A stretch of 64,000 nucleotides of DNA from Geodermatophilus nigrescens (GTDB taxonomy: Bacteria > Actinomycetota > Actinomycetes > Mycobacteriales > Geodermatophilaceae). A program made the translations under genes and the position numbers. The notes below the pieces were generated by a model. That model did no database searches. It was not told where the DNA came from and saw nothing but the letters and a program-made list of their open reading frames with translations. The first letter of the stretch is position 1; each line of letters opens with the position of its first letter. This document shows positions 40,966 to 48,607 of this stretch, piece by piece. The stretch covers positions 682,001-746,000 of the forward strand of contig NZ_FQVX01000001.1 of assembly GCF_900129495.1 (NCBI RefSeq). Reading direction: 5' to 3'.

Positions 40966-41351
40966 GGTGATCCTCCTTGGACGGGGTCCGGCTGGTCCCG
41001 CTGGCATCCGTGCTGGCGGGTGGTGCACATGGGGGATCGGCCGGTCCGGGCCCGTCCTTGACCCGAACCGGACGAAAATCCGGACGGATCCCACCCGGCC
41101 GGGTCGGCCGGCCCGCTGAGGCTGCTGCGACCGGCGTGACGCCCGGGACCGGGCGCCCGCCGGCCGGTGCCCGCCGCGGCGTGTCCCCGGCCGGCCGTCC
41201 GGCGCGGCCCTGCATCGTGTCGGGCACAGGAGGGGGAGCCCGGGGCTGCCGGTGCGCCCCCGGTCCCTCCCCGGTGCCCCCGCGCGCCCTCCGGCCGCCG
41301 GCCGTGACGGCGCGGGCCCGGGTCTCCCGAGCGCAGTGAGGACGCCCCCCG
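40966..41351. other. divergent region between fliC and the glycosyltransferase
   Basis: 386-bp region. The fliC ribosome site and FliA-type promoter (41035-41061) occupy the first 100 bp. The stretch at 41071-41087 (GACGAAAATCCGGACGG) is the least GC-rich part and might be a regulator site. Nothing gene-like is seen in the rest. Confidence 0.6.
41035..41061 (-). promoter_or_regulatory. FliA-type promoter of fliC
   Basis: Minus strand TCAAG (41057-41061), 15-nt spacer, GCCGAT (41036-41041). It gives a leader of about 65 nt with room for CsrA binding near AAGGAGG. Confidence 0.75.
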
Positions 41352-42425
41352 ATGAAGGTGCTGCTGAGCCACACCCTGTTCCGCGGATCCGAGTACCACC
41401 GGATCACCGAGCCGGCGCGCGCGGCGGGCGAGGCCGACCGCGACCTGACGATCGAGGTGAACCGCGGCCTCACCACCCGGATGACGCGGCTGCCCGGGGA
41501 CGAGGTGCAGACGGTCGTCGACGTCGACGCCCAGGGCGCCGACGTCGTCGTCATGCAGCTGCCCAAGACCGAGGCGATGCTCCAGTGCCTCCGGCTGCTG
41601 CAGGCGCAGGGCGTCGCCGTCGTCGTCGAGATGGACGACCTGCTGTCGGCTGTGCCCTTCGGCCACCGCGGGCACGCCGCGCTCGTGCGCAGCGGCGCCG
41701 CCGACATCGCCCGGCAGTGCGCCCGGGAGGCCGACTTCGTCACCGTGTCGACCCCGGCGCTGCTCGAGGAGTACGGCCGGCACGGCCGCGCGGCGGTCGT
41801 GCCCAACGCGCTCCCGCGGCGGATCGTCGAGCTCCCGCCGGCCTACGAGCGCGACCCCGAGGTCCTGACCGTCGGCTGGACCGGCTCGGCGGTGACCCAC
41901 CCGTACGACCTGCAGGTGATGGAGTCCGGCCTCGAGCAGGCGCTCGAGCGCACCCGCGGGCGCAGCCGCTTCGCCATCTTCGGCCAGGCCGACCAGGCCC
42001 AGGAGTGGCTGCGGCTGACCGAGGCGCCCGTGGAGATGCCCTTCATCCAGGACGTCGACGGCTACCTCGCCGCGCTGGGCGAGCGGTTCGACGTCGGGGT
42101 GGCCCCGCTGCGGATCGACCGCTTCAACACCAGCAAGAGCTGGCTCAAGGTGCTCGAGTACTCGGCGCGCGGCGTCTTCGCCGTCCGCTCGCCGAGCGCG
42201 GAGTACGAGCGGCTCGGGATCGGCATGCGCGCCAAGCGGCCGCGTGACTGGGCGCAGATGGTCGGTCGCGCCCTCGAGGACGCCGACCACCGCCGCGAGA
42301 TGGCCGCGGCCAACCGCGAGCGCGTGCTCGCCGGCCACCTGACCGAGCACACCGCCGAGCTCTGGGCGGCGGCGTGGCGCCGGGCGCGGGACAACCGCTC
42401 GCGCGCCGACCGCATCGGCGCCTAG
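41352..42425 (+). CDS. glycosyltransferase (GT4-like), divergent from fliC
   Basis: Protein of 357 residues. It has the two-Rossmann GT-B outline: an N-terminal half with VVVMQLPKTEAMLQCLRLLQAQG and VVEMDDLLSAVP, and a C-terminal half with LTVGWTGSAVTHPYDL (donor-site loop), FDVGVAPLRIDRFNTSKSWLKVLEYSARGVF and AAANRERVL, as in GT4 enzymes. EMDDL and the SKSWLK(V/L)LEY pattern resemble enzymes of flagellin and cell-wall glycan pathways. ATG start. Next to fliC, so flagellin glycosylation is a natural hypothesis. Acceptor and sugar are unknown. Confidence 0.82.
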   Translation: MKVLLSHTLFRGSEYHRITEPARAAGEADRDLTIEVNRGLTTRMTRLPGDEVQTVVDVDAQGADVVVMQLPKTEAMLQCLRLLQAQGVAVVVEMDDLLSAVPFGHRGHAALVRSGAADIARQCAREADFVTVSTPALLEEYGRHGRAAVVPNALPRRIVELPPAYERDPEVLTVGWTGSAVTHPYDLQVMESGLEQALERTRGRSRFAIFGQADQAQEWLRLTEAPVEMPFIQDVDGYLAALGERFDVGVAPLRIDRFNTSKSWLKVLEYSARGVFAVRSPSAEYERLGIGMRAKRPRDWAQMVGRALEDADHRREMAAANRERVLAGHLTEHTAELWAAAWRRARDNRSRADRIGA

Positions 42426-42434
42426 GACCGGCGC

Positions 42435-42470
42435 CACCGGCCGGGACCCCCGCGGGGATCCCGGCCGGTG
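42435..42470. terminator. bidirectional terminator
   Basis: Hairpin CACCGGCCGGGAncCCCGC-type with near-perfect arms (one mismatch) between the convergent glycosyltransferase and flavoprotein genes. Confidence 0.7.
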
Positions 42471-42475
42471 CCGTC

Positions 42476-43858
42476 TCAGGCCAGCCGCTCGGCGGTGCTG
42501 AGGCCCTGCAGCACCTGCTCGTTGAAGGAGTCCGCGCCGAAGGACCCCGCCCCGCCGACCACCGCGGCGTCGACCCCGAGGTCCTGCCAGGCGGCGAGGG
42601 CCGCGGCGTGCCGGGCGACGTTGGCGGCGGTGGGGTCGGTGAACGTGGGGCCGGAGAAGACGCCGAGGTCGGTGCCGCCGGCGCCCTCGCGCAGCAGGCC
42701 GGTGGTCTCCAGCACCGCGACGGCGGTGGCCGCCGCCTGCTCCTGCGGCACGTCGTGCGCCAGCTCGACGCAGACCACGCGGACGCCGTCGTCGCCGCGC
42801 TCGCCGGGGGTGACCCGGTAGGCGGGAACGCCGGGGTCGAGCACGTGCACGAAGCCGGGCAGCTCCGCCAGGTCGTCCTCCCGCACGCCCACCCAGGCCA
42901 GCACGGAGTGCAGGCGGTCGGGGGCGTACTCCACGCCGGCGGCGGCGAACAGCTCCGCCGCGGACAGGCCGAGCACCGGGCGGGCCGCCGTCTCCTCGCG
43001 GCCGTCGGCGAACCCGAGCCGCACCGCCGGTCCCCCGGGCGCCACCGCGGTCAGCCGGTCGTACGTCTCGACGGTCACCTGCCGCGCGCGCAGCCGGTCG
43101 AGCAGGGCGCGCAGCACCGGGCCCATGCCGCCGGGCCGCACGACGGTGAGCGGTCGCTCCGGCACGAAGCCGACCGGCTGCCCGGAGAAGGCCTCGGCCA
43201 CCGTGCGCGGCCAGAACAGCGGGACCCACAGCTTCCGGCGCAGCGAGGCGAGGACGTCGGCCCCGCCGCCGGGCCGGATCTTGCCGGTGAAGGGCGCGAG
43301 GAACAGCTCGTGGAAGCGGGCGCCGTGCTGGTGCAGCGAGGCCTCGTCGAAGCCGGCCTCCGCCAGCCGCCCGCTCTCCCCGGCGGCCAGCCAGCCGGCG
43401 TCCCCGTGCTCCCGGGCGGCGTCGGCGGCCTGCCCGGCGATCCGCCGGGCGTCGTCCGGGGCGACCAGGCCGGCGGCGCGGGAGAGGTCGGAGCTGAGCA
43501 GCACCTCCGGTCCGAGGCGGCCGCCCAGCCAGGACGCGGGGGGATCGACCGGGACGACGGCGTCGGCGCCCACGAGGTCGCGCACCCAGCCGTCGACGAG
43601 CGCGACGAAGGGGCGGTGGCCCTCGTCGTCGGCGCGGTACTCCGCGAGCGGAGGCGGGGTGCCGGTGCCCTCGTAGTGCAGTTCCAGCACGCGCATGCCG
43701 AGCTCCAGCCGGCGCCCGTCGCGCTCGAGCGGGAGGAAGCCGCCGCCGACCCCGCGGCGGGGGAGCAGCAGGCGGACCGGCCGCCCGGCCGCGGCGAGGG
43801 CGTCGGCGGTGGCCAGCGCGGCGACCGTGCCGCCGACGACGAGCTGCGGCTCAGTCAC
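42476..43858 (-). CDS. FAD/NAD(P)-dependent oxidoreductase-like protein
   Basis: Protein of 460 residues related to amine-oxidase/UDP-galactopyranose-mutase-like flavoproteins. The N-terminal nucleotide-binding motif is atypical, LVVGGTVAALATADALAAAGRPVRLL, with GGTVAAL instead of GxGxxG. A second FAD motif near the end reads GVDAAVVGGAGSFGADSFNEQVLQGL. The body has FHELFLAPFTGKIRPGG. It overlaps the methyltransferase by 8 bp. Likely role: oxidation or ring contraction of a sugar nucleotide in the surface-glycan cassette, but the substrate is not defined. Confidence 0.7.
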   Translation of the reverse strand: MTEPQLVVGGTVAALATADALAAAGRPVRLLLPRRGVGGGFLPLERDGRRLELGMRVLELHYEGTGTPPPLAEYRADDEGHRPFVALVDGWVRDLVGADAVVPVDPPASWLGGRLGPEVLLSSDLSRAAGLVAPDDARRIAGQAADAAREHGDAGWLAAGESGRLAEAGFDEASLHQHGARFHELFLAPFTGKIRPGGGADVLASLRRKLWVPLFWPRTVAEAFSGQPVGFVPERPLTVVRPGGMGPVLRALLDRLRARQVTVETYDRLTAVAPGGPAVRLGFADGREETAARPVLGLSAAELFAAAGVEYAPDRLHSVLAWVGVREDDLAELPGFVHVLDPGVPAYRVTPGERGDDGVRVVCVELAHDVPQEQAAATAVAVLETTGLLREGAGGTDLGVFSGPTFTDPTAANVARHAAALAAWQDLGVDAAVVGGAGSFGADSFNEQVLQGLSTAERLA

Positions 43859-44552
43859 CGGCGACGAAGATGGCGTAGTTGAGCGCGCCGTGCTCGGGGA
43901 ACCGCCGCGCGACCCGGTCGAGGCCGGCGATCACCGCGTCGGGCAGCTCGGCGAGCTGGGCGTTGGTGAGGGGCTTGAGCAGCACCGGCTCGCGGTGCAC
44001 GCAGGTCAGCCCGGCCTCGCGGGCCAGCGCCTCGAGCCGGTCGCCGTCGAAGATCTCCACGGTCGCGAGCGCCCGCCCCCGGTCGCTGAGGGCCTCGGGC
44101 GCCTCGAGCAGCCCCATCTCCATCGCGACCAGCCGGTGCAGCGAGTAGGGGTTGGTCAGCGAGACGTGCACCAGGCCGCCGGGCGCCAGGAACTCCTCGC
44201 GGATCCGGCGCAGCAGGCCCAGCGGGTCCGGCAGCTCGTTGACCACGTGCGCCGCGACGACGTGCTCGTAGCGGCGGGGGCTCGAGAAGTCGTCCATGTC
44301 GGTCAGGTGGACCGTGACCCGCGGCAGCCCCCGGGCCTGCGCCGCCGCGTGGTAGGCCGGGGTCCGCTCGACGGCGTCCACGGTGACGTCGCGCTCGGCG
44401 AACAGCGACGTCATGAGGCCCGTGGCGCAGCCCAGCTCGAGGACGGCGTCGCCGGGCCGGAACCACCGGCGGATGCGCGTCCCGGTGGCCACCGTGTAGT
44501 GGCGGTCGAAGTCGGTGTCCGGGTCGTACCGGCTCGAGTAGTCGTGGGCCAT
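43851..44552 (-). CDS. class I SAM-dependent methyltransferase
   Basis: Protein of 233 residues. SAM-binding motif I is VLELGCATGLMTSLFAERDV (about 39-58); motif II-like DMDDF follows, and the HVVNELPDPLGLLRRIREEFLAPGGLVHVSL region is the typical post-motif. The pattern is that of small-molecule or sugar methyltransferases. ATG start, 1-nt overlap with the acyltransferase gene. Probably methylates a sugar or a sugar-linked group in this cassette. Confidence 0.87.
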   Translation of the reverse strand: MAHDYSSRYDPDTDFDRHYTVATGTRIRRWFRPGDAVLELGCATGLMTSLFAERDVTVDAVERTPAYHAAAQARGLPRVTVHLTDMDDFSSPRRYEHVVAAHVVNELPDPLGLLRRIREEFLAPGGLVHVSLTNPYSLHRLVAMEMGLLEAPEALSDRGRALATVEIFDGDRLEALAREAGLTCVHREPVLLKPLTNAQLAELPDAVIAGLDRVARRFPEHGALNYAIFVAGD

Positions 44553-45478
44553 CAGCGCAGTGTCACCACGAGGACCTTGCGCGTGCCCGGTGACGCGCCG
44601 ACGCTGCGCTTGAACTGGGCGAGGCCGAGGTTGGGGGTGCCGTCCTTCTCGCTCGAGGGGCCCATGTCGAGCAGCCGCGCGCCCGAGTGCAGCGCGCGGG
44701 TCACCAGGGAGTGGGCGAGCAGGTTCATGGGGGAGCGCTGCAGCCCGTGGTCGAGGGCGTCGCCCCAGGCCACCAGCAGGTCGACGTCGGCCAGGACGCG
44801 GTAGACGACGGCGGCGGCGACGGGGCGGTCCTCGTACCGGAGCAGGAGCAGCCGCACCGCGTCGGGGAAGGCCTCCCGGGCGCGCGCCAGGTAGTCGGCG
44901 GGCAGGCCCGCGGGGCGCCCGTGCGCGGCGCGGTTGGCGGCGAGGACGCCGTGCAGCGTCGCGACGTCGTCGTCGGTGGTGGCCTCGGCGAGCGTGAACG
45001 GCAGCCGCAGGTCGGCGCGGACGTCGCGGGCCCGCTTCTTCCCGAGGAGGGTGAGCGGGTCGGTGCCGGCCGGCAGGTGCCGCAGGTCCACGTACTGGTT
45101 GAGGTCGCAGTGCTCGACGGTGGCCCCGGCCTGTAGCAGCGCGTACTCGACCAGCGGCTCGGCGGGGGAGTACTCCGGCGGCCGGCACCGGATGCGGGCG
45201 GTGTGCACCCCGTCGGCGCGCAGCGCGTCCAGCGCCGACCGCACGAGGCCGACCACCTCGCCGACCGTCGGGTCGGGGCGGACGAGGTCGGGCCCGCCGA
45301 ACGGCGCGCTGTGCCCGGACAGGAACACCCCGTCGGTGACGACGCCGTCCAGCACGCCGACGAGCCGGCCGTCGACGTGGTGCTCGTGGCGCCGGCGGGA
45401 CTCCTGGGGCACGCCGTTGAGGTCGTGGAAACGGGTGTGACCGAACAGCAAGCCTCCACCAAAGAGCTGGTCCAGCAT
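44552..45478 (-). CDS. GNAT/FemAB-type acyltransferase
   Basis: Protein of 308 residues of the FemAB-like GNAT superfamily. The C-terminal half holds the acyl-CoA or aminoacyl fold: DAVRLLLLRYEDRPVAAAVVYRVLADVDLLVAWGDA ... LQRSPMNLLAHSLVTRALHSGARLLDMGPSSEKDGTPNLGLAQFKRSVGA; the last part matches the PxxGL..FK motif of this family. It could acylate the amino sugar made by the FdtA/FdtB pair next door. ATG start with GGAG upstream. Confidence 0.75.
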   Translation of the reverse strand: MLDQLFGGGLLFGHTRFHDLNGVPQESRRRHEHHVDGRLVGVLDGVVTDGVFLSGHSAPFGGPDLVRPDPTVGEVVGLVRSALDALRADGVHTARIRCRPPEYSPAEPLVEYALLQAGATVEHCDLNQYVDLRHLPAGTDPLTLLGKKRARDVRADLRLPFTLAEATTDDDVATLHGVLAANRAAHGRPAGLPADYLARAREAFPDAVRLLLLRYEDRPVAAAVVYRVLADVDLLVAWGDALDHGLQRSPMNLLAHSLVTRALHSGARLLDMGPSSEKDGTPNLGLAQFKRSVGASPGTRKVLVVTLR

Positions 45479-45539
45479 CGTCAACTCCGCCTCCCCGTGC
45501 CCCCGCCACCCGGGGCCGCGCTTCCGGTTCCCTCGTCCC

Positions 45540-46052
45540 ATGTCGATCGGCGAGCTCAGCCTCCACGCACCCCTCGAGCGGCGGACCGCCCCCTGGGGAC
45601 GGCGCGCGTCGGACCACGGGTGGCCCACCGGCGGGTCCGCGCTGGGCTGCCGCATCGTGGAACTGCCCCGCGTCACCGACGCGCGCGGCAACCTCACCTT
45701 CATCGAGGGCGGCGAGCACGTGCCCTTCGACATCGCCCGTGTCTACTACCTCTACGACGTGCCGGGCGGGGAGTTCCGCGGCGGACACGCCCACCGGGAG
45801 CTCGAGCAGCTGATCGTCGCGGCGGCCGGGAGCTTCGACGTCGTCGTCTCCGACGGAGTGACCACCGAGCGGTTCTTCCTCAACCGCTCGTACTACGGCC
45901 TCTACGTGCCGCGGATGGTCTGGCGGGAGCTGGAGGACTTCTCCAGCGGCAGCGTCTGCCTGGTGCTCGCCTCGCAGCGGTACGACGAGGGCGACTACTA
46001 CCGCGACCACGACGAGTTCGTCGCCGCGCGCGCCGCCGCGGTGCTGACGTGA
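45540..46052 (+). CDS. fdtA: FdtA-like TDP-4-keto-6-deoxyhexose 3,4-ketoisomerase (cupin)
   Basis: Cupin of 170 residues. Family pattern: DARGNLTFIEGGEHVPFDIARVYYLYDVPGGEFRGGHAHRELEQL, with the His pair of the active site, then SYYGLYVPRMVWRELEDFSSGSVCLVLAS. FdtA/QdtA enzymes turn dTDP-4-keto-6-deoxyglucose into the 3-keto isomer, the substrate of the adjoining aminotransferase. ATG at 45540; the 3' end overlaps the aminotransferase GTG by 4 bp. No rmlA/rmlB gene is in the window. Confidence 0.88.
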   Translation: MSIGELSLHAPLERRTAPWGRRASDHGWPTGGSALGCRIVELPRVTDARGNLTFIEGGEHVPFDIARVYYLYDVPGGEFRGGHAHRELEQLIVAAAGSFDVVVSDGVTTERFFLNRSYYGLYVPRMVWRELEDFSSGSVCLVLASQRYDEGDYYRDHDEFVAARAAAVLT

Positions 46053-47164
46053 CCGCGAGCCTGGTGCGCGTCCCGTTCCTCGACCTGGCGGCCGTGCACG
46101 CCGAGCTGCGGCCCGCCCTGGCCGAGGCGGCCCTGCGGGTCCTCGACTCCGAGCGGGTGCTGCTCGGCCCCGAGCTGAGCGCCTTCGAGCAGCGGTGGGC
46201 GGCCGCCACCGGGGCCGCCGAGGCGGTCGGCGTGGGCAGCGGGCTGGACGCGCTCACGCTCGGCCTGCGCGCCCTCGGCGTCGGGCCCGGCGACGAGGTC
46301 GTCGTCCCCTCGCACACCTTCGTCGCCACGTGGCTGGCCGTGGTGCAGGTCGGCGCCGTGCCGGTGCCGGTCGACGTCGAGGAGGCGACCGGTGCCTGGG
46401 ACCCCGCGCGCGTCGCCGAGGCCGTCGGGCCGCGGACCCGGGCGCTGCTGCCGGTGCACCTGTACGGGCACCCCGTGGACCTCGACCCCCTCCTGGCGCT
46501 GGCCGCCGAGCACGGCATCGCCGTCCTCGACGACGCCGCCCAGGCGCACGGCGCCCGCTACCGCGGCCGGCCCGTGGGCGGCCTGGCGCACGCGACGGCG
46601 TGGAGCTTCTACCCCGGCAAGAACCTCGGGGCGCTCGGCGACGGCGGCGCGGTGACGACCGACGACCCGGGCGTGGCCGCGCGGGTGCGCTCGCTGCGCA
46701 ACTACGGCTCGACGGTCAAGTACGTGCACGACGAGATCGGCGTCAACAGCCGGCTCGACGAGCTGCAGGCCGCGTTCCTGTCGGTCAAGCTCGCCCACCT
46801 CGAGGAGCACAACGCGCGCCGGGCGCGCGTCGCCCGGCGCTACGCCGAGGGCCTGGCCGGGACCGGCCTGGCCCTCCCCGTGGTGGCCGCGTGGGCCGAG
46901 CCGGTCTGGCACCTCCACGTCGTGCGGACGCCGCACCGCGACGCGCTGCGCGCCCACCTGGCCGCCGCGGGAGTCGAGGTGCTCGTGCACTACCCGGTGC
47001 CGCCGCACCGCCAGCCGGCCTTCGCCGGGACGCCGCTGGCCGCCGCGCACCTGCCGGTCGCCGACCGCCTGGCGGCCGAGGTGCTCAGCCTGCCGATGGG
47101 CCCGCACCTGCGCGACGACCAGCAGGACCGCGTGATCGAGGCGATCCGGGCGTTCCGGCCGTGA
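46049..47164 (+). CDS. fdtB: DegT/DnrJ/EryC1/StrS-type sugar aminotransferase (FdtB-like)
   Basis: PLP enzyme of 371 residues. PLP-binding Lys191 in SFYPGKNLGALGDGGAV; the upstream VPSHTFVATWLAV and DDAAQAHGA cofactor motifs and RNYGSTVKY are typical. With FdtA it would make a dTDP-3-amino-3,6-dideoxyhexose. GTG start coupled to fdtA. Together with the acyl- and methyltransferases this defines an acylated or methylated 3-amino sugar pathway. Confidence 0.92.
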   Translation: MTASLVRVPFLDLAAVHAELRPALAEAALRVLDSERVLLGPELSAFEQRWAAATGAAEAVGVGSGLDALTLGLRALGVGPGDEVVVPSHTFVATWLAVVQVGAVPVPVDVEEATGAWDPARVAEAVGPRTRALLPVHLYGHPVDLDPLLALAAEHGIAVLDDAAQAHGARYRGRPVGGLAHATAWSFYPGKNLGALGDGGAVTTDDPGVAARVRSLRNYGSTVKYVHDEIGVNSRLDELQAAFLSVKLAHLEEHNARRARVARRYAEGLAGTGLALPVVAAWAEPVWHLHVVRTPHRDALRAHLAAAGVEVLVHYPVPPHRQPAFAGTPLAAAHLPVADRLAAEVLSLPMGPHLRDDQQDRVIEAIRAFRP

Positions 47165-48468
47165 GCGAGCCGCTGGTCAGCGTCCTGGTCCCCACCTACA
47201 ACGGGGAGCGCTTCCTCGCCGAGGCCCTGGCGTCGGCGCTCGGGCAGACCCACCGGCGGCTCGAGGTGCTCGTCGGCGACGACGCGTCCACCGACGGCAC
47301 CGCCGAGCTGCTCGCCGGTGTCGCCGAGGCGGACCCGCGGGTGCGCGTGATCCGTCACGGGCGCAACGTCGGCGCGTTCGAGAACCCCGTCCGGCTGCTC
47401 GAGGCGGCGCGCGGCGAGTACGTGAAGTACCTGCTGCACGACGACGTCCTCGCCCCGGACTGCGTCGAGACGCTCGTGGCCGGGATGCAGGCCGCGCCGG
47501 ACGTGTCGCTCGCCTTCTCCCACCGGACCCGCATCGACGAGGACGGGAACCGGCTGCCGGCCGACGCCACGCCGCTGCTCACCCGCACCGGCCTCGTCGA
47601 CGGCACCTCCCTCGGCGACGCCGTCCTGGAGTACACCCGCAACGTGGTCGGGGAGCTGACCACCTGCCTGTTCCGCCGGTCCGACGTCGACCCCGCCGCG
47701 CTGTGGCGCGTCGACGGGGTGCAGCTGGCCGCCAACGGCGACGTCGCGCTGTGGCTCGGGCTCCTCGCCGGGCGCAGGGCGTTCTACACCGAGCGGCCGC
47801 TGAGCAGCTTCCGGGTGCACGGGGGCCAGCGGTCCGCCAGTCCCGCACTGGTCGCCGCCGGCACCCGGGACTGGCCGCTGCTCATCGACTGGGGCCGCCG
47901 CCTGGGTTACCTCGCCGACCCGGCCAGGGAGTACAACGCCCACGCCGAGGTGCTGCGCACCGCCGCGCAGGTGCACGCGGCACTGCCCGGGTCCCCCGAC
48001 GGCGCGCTCGCCCTCGAGGCGGCGTTCCTCGCCACGGCCCGGCTGGCCGAGCTCCGCTCCGGGGCGGCCGGCGACCTCGACCGGCCGCTCGCCGAGCGCG
48101 CGCACGGGCCCCGGCTGCTGGGGACCCTCGCGCAGGGCCTCGACGTGCTGGCCCGCGTGCACCCGTTCGCGGTCGCCGCACCGCGGCCCGACGCCGGCGA
48201 GGTGGCCGCGACCGTGGGCGCACTGCGCGACGTCGCGGCCGCGGGCGTCGCGCAGCGGCTCGTGCTCGCCGTCGACCCGGCCGACGTGGCCGCCGTCGTG
48301 CCGCTCGTCGAGGCGGCGCTGGCCGAGGGCTCCGACGTCGACGTGGAGCTGGTGCCCACGGACGACCCCGCCTCGCTCGTGCCCGCGCCGTGGCTGGCGG
48401 TCGCGCCGCCGGGGCGGTCCTGGCACGTCGGCCGCGCCGCGGCCGTGTGGTCGGTGCGCGCGGGCTGA
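47161..48468 (+). CDS. family 2 glycosyltransferase
   Basis: Protein of 435 residues. GT2 (GT-A) motif: VSVLVPTYNGERFLAEALASALGQTHRRLEVLVGDDASTDGT at residues 6-47, then YVKYLLHDDVLAPD (the DXD-like DDV) near 93. The C-terminal 130 residues are an added Ala-rich domain of unknown role. GTG start overlaps the aminotransferase stop by 4 bp, so the three plus-strand genes form one operon. Likely transfers the amino sugar to flagellin or a surface polymer. Confidence 0.87.
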   Translation: MSEPLVSVLVPTYNGERFLAEALASALGQTHRRLEVLVGDDASTDGTAELLAGVAEADPRVRVIRHGRNVGAFENPVRLLEAARGEYVKYLLHDDVLAPDCVETLVAGMQAAPDVSLAFSHRTRIDEDGNRLPADATPLLTRTGLVDGTSLGDAVLEYTRNVVGELTTCLFRRSDVDPAALWRVDGVQLAANGDVALWLGLLAGRRAFYTERPLSSFRVHGGQRSASPALVAAGTRDWPLLIDWGRRLGYLADPAREYNAHAEVLRTAAQVHAALPGSPDGALALEAAFLATARLAELRSGAAGDLDRPLAERAHGPRLLGTLAQGLDVLARVHPFAVAAPRPDAGEVAATVGALRDVAAAGVAQRLVLAVDPADVAAVVPLVEAALAEGSDVDVELVPTDDPASLVPAPWLAVAPPGRSWHVGRAAAVWSVRAG

Positions 48469-48483
48469 GGCCCCGGCACGACG

Positions 48484-48515
48484 GAGGCCCGGTCCCCCTC
48501 GGGGGACCGGGCCTC
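48484..48515. terminator. bidirectional terminator of the glycosyltransferase and sigma factor genes
   Basis: 15-bp perfect GC-rich arms (48484-48498 and 48501-48515). It lies 16 bp after the GT2 stop and converges on the sigma factor gene from the other side. Confidence 0.75.
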
Positions 48516-48536
48516 TCGCGTGTGCCGGGGCTGCTG

Positions 48537-48600
48537 CTCGGGTCGTGGTGCTCGGGTCGTGGTGCTCGGGTCGTGGTGCTCGGGTGGTGCTCGGGTGGTG
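48537..48600. repeat. short tandem repeat (3 x 14 bp, 2 x 11 bp)
   Basis: Three exact 14-bp units CTCGGGTCGTGGTG then two 11-bp units CTCGGGTGGTG, between the GT2 terminator and the end of the sigma factor gene. Probably replication slippage; no function seen. Confidence 0.85.
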
Positions 48601-48607
48601 GTGCGCG

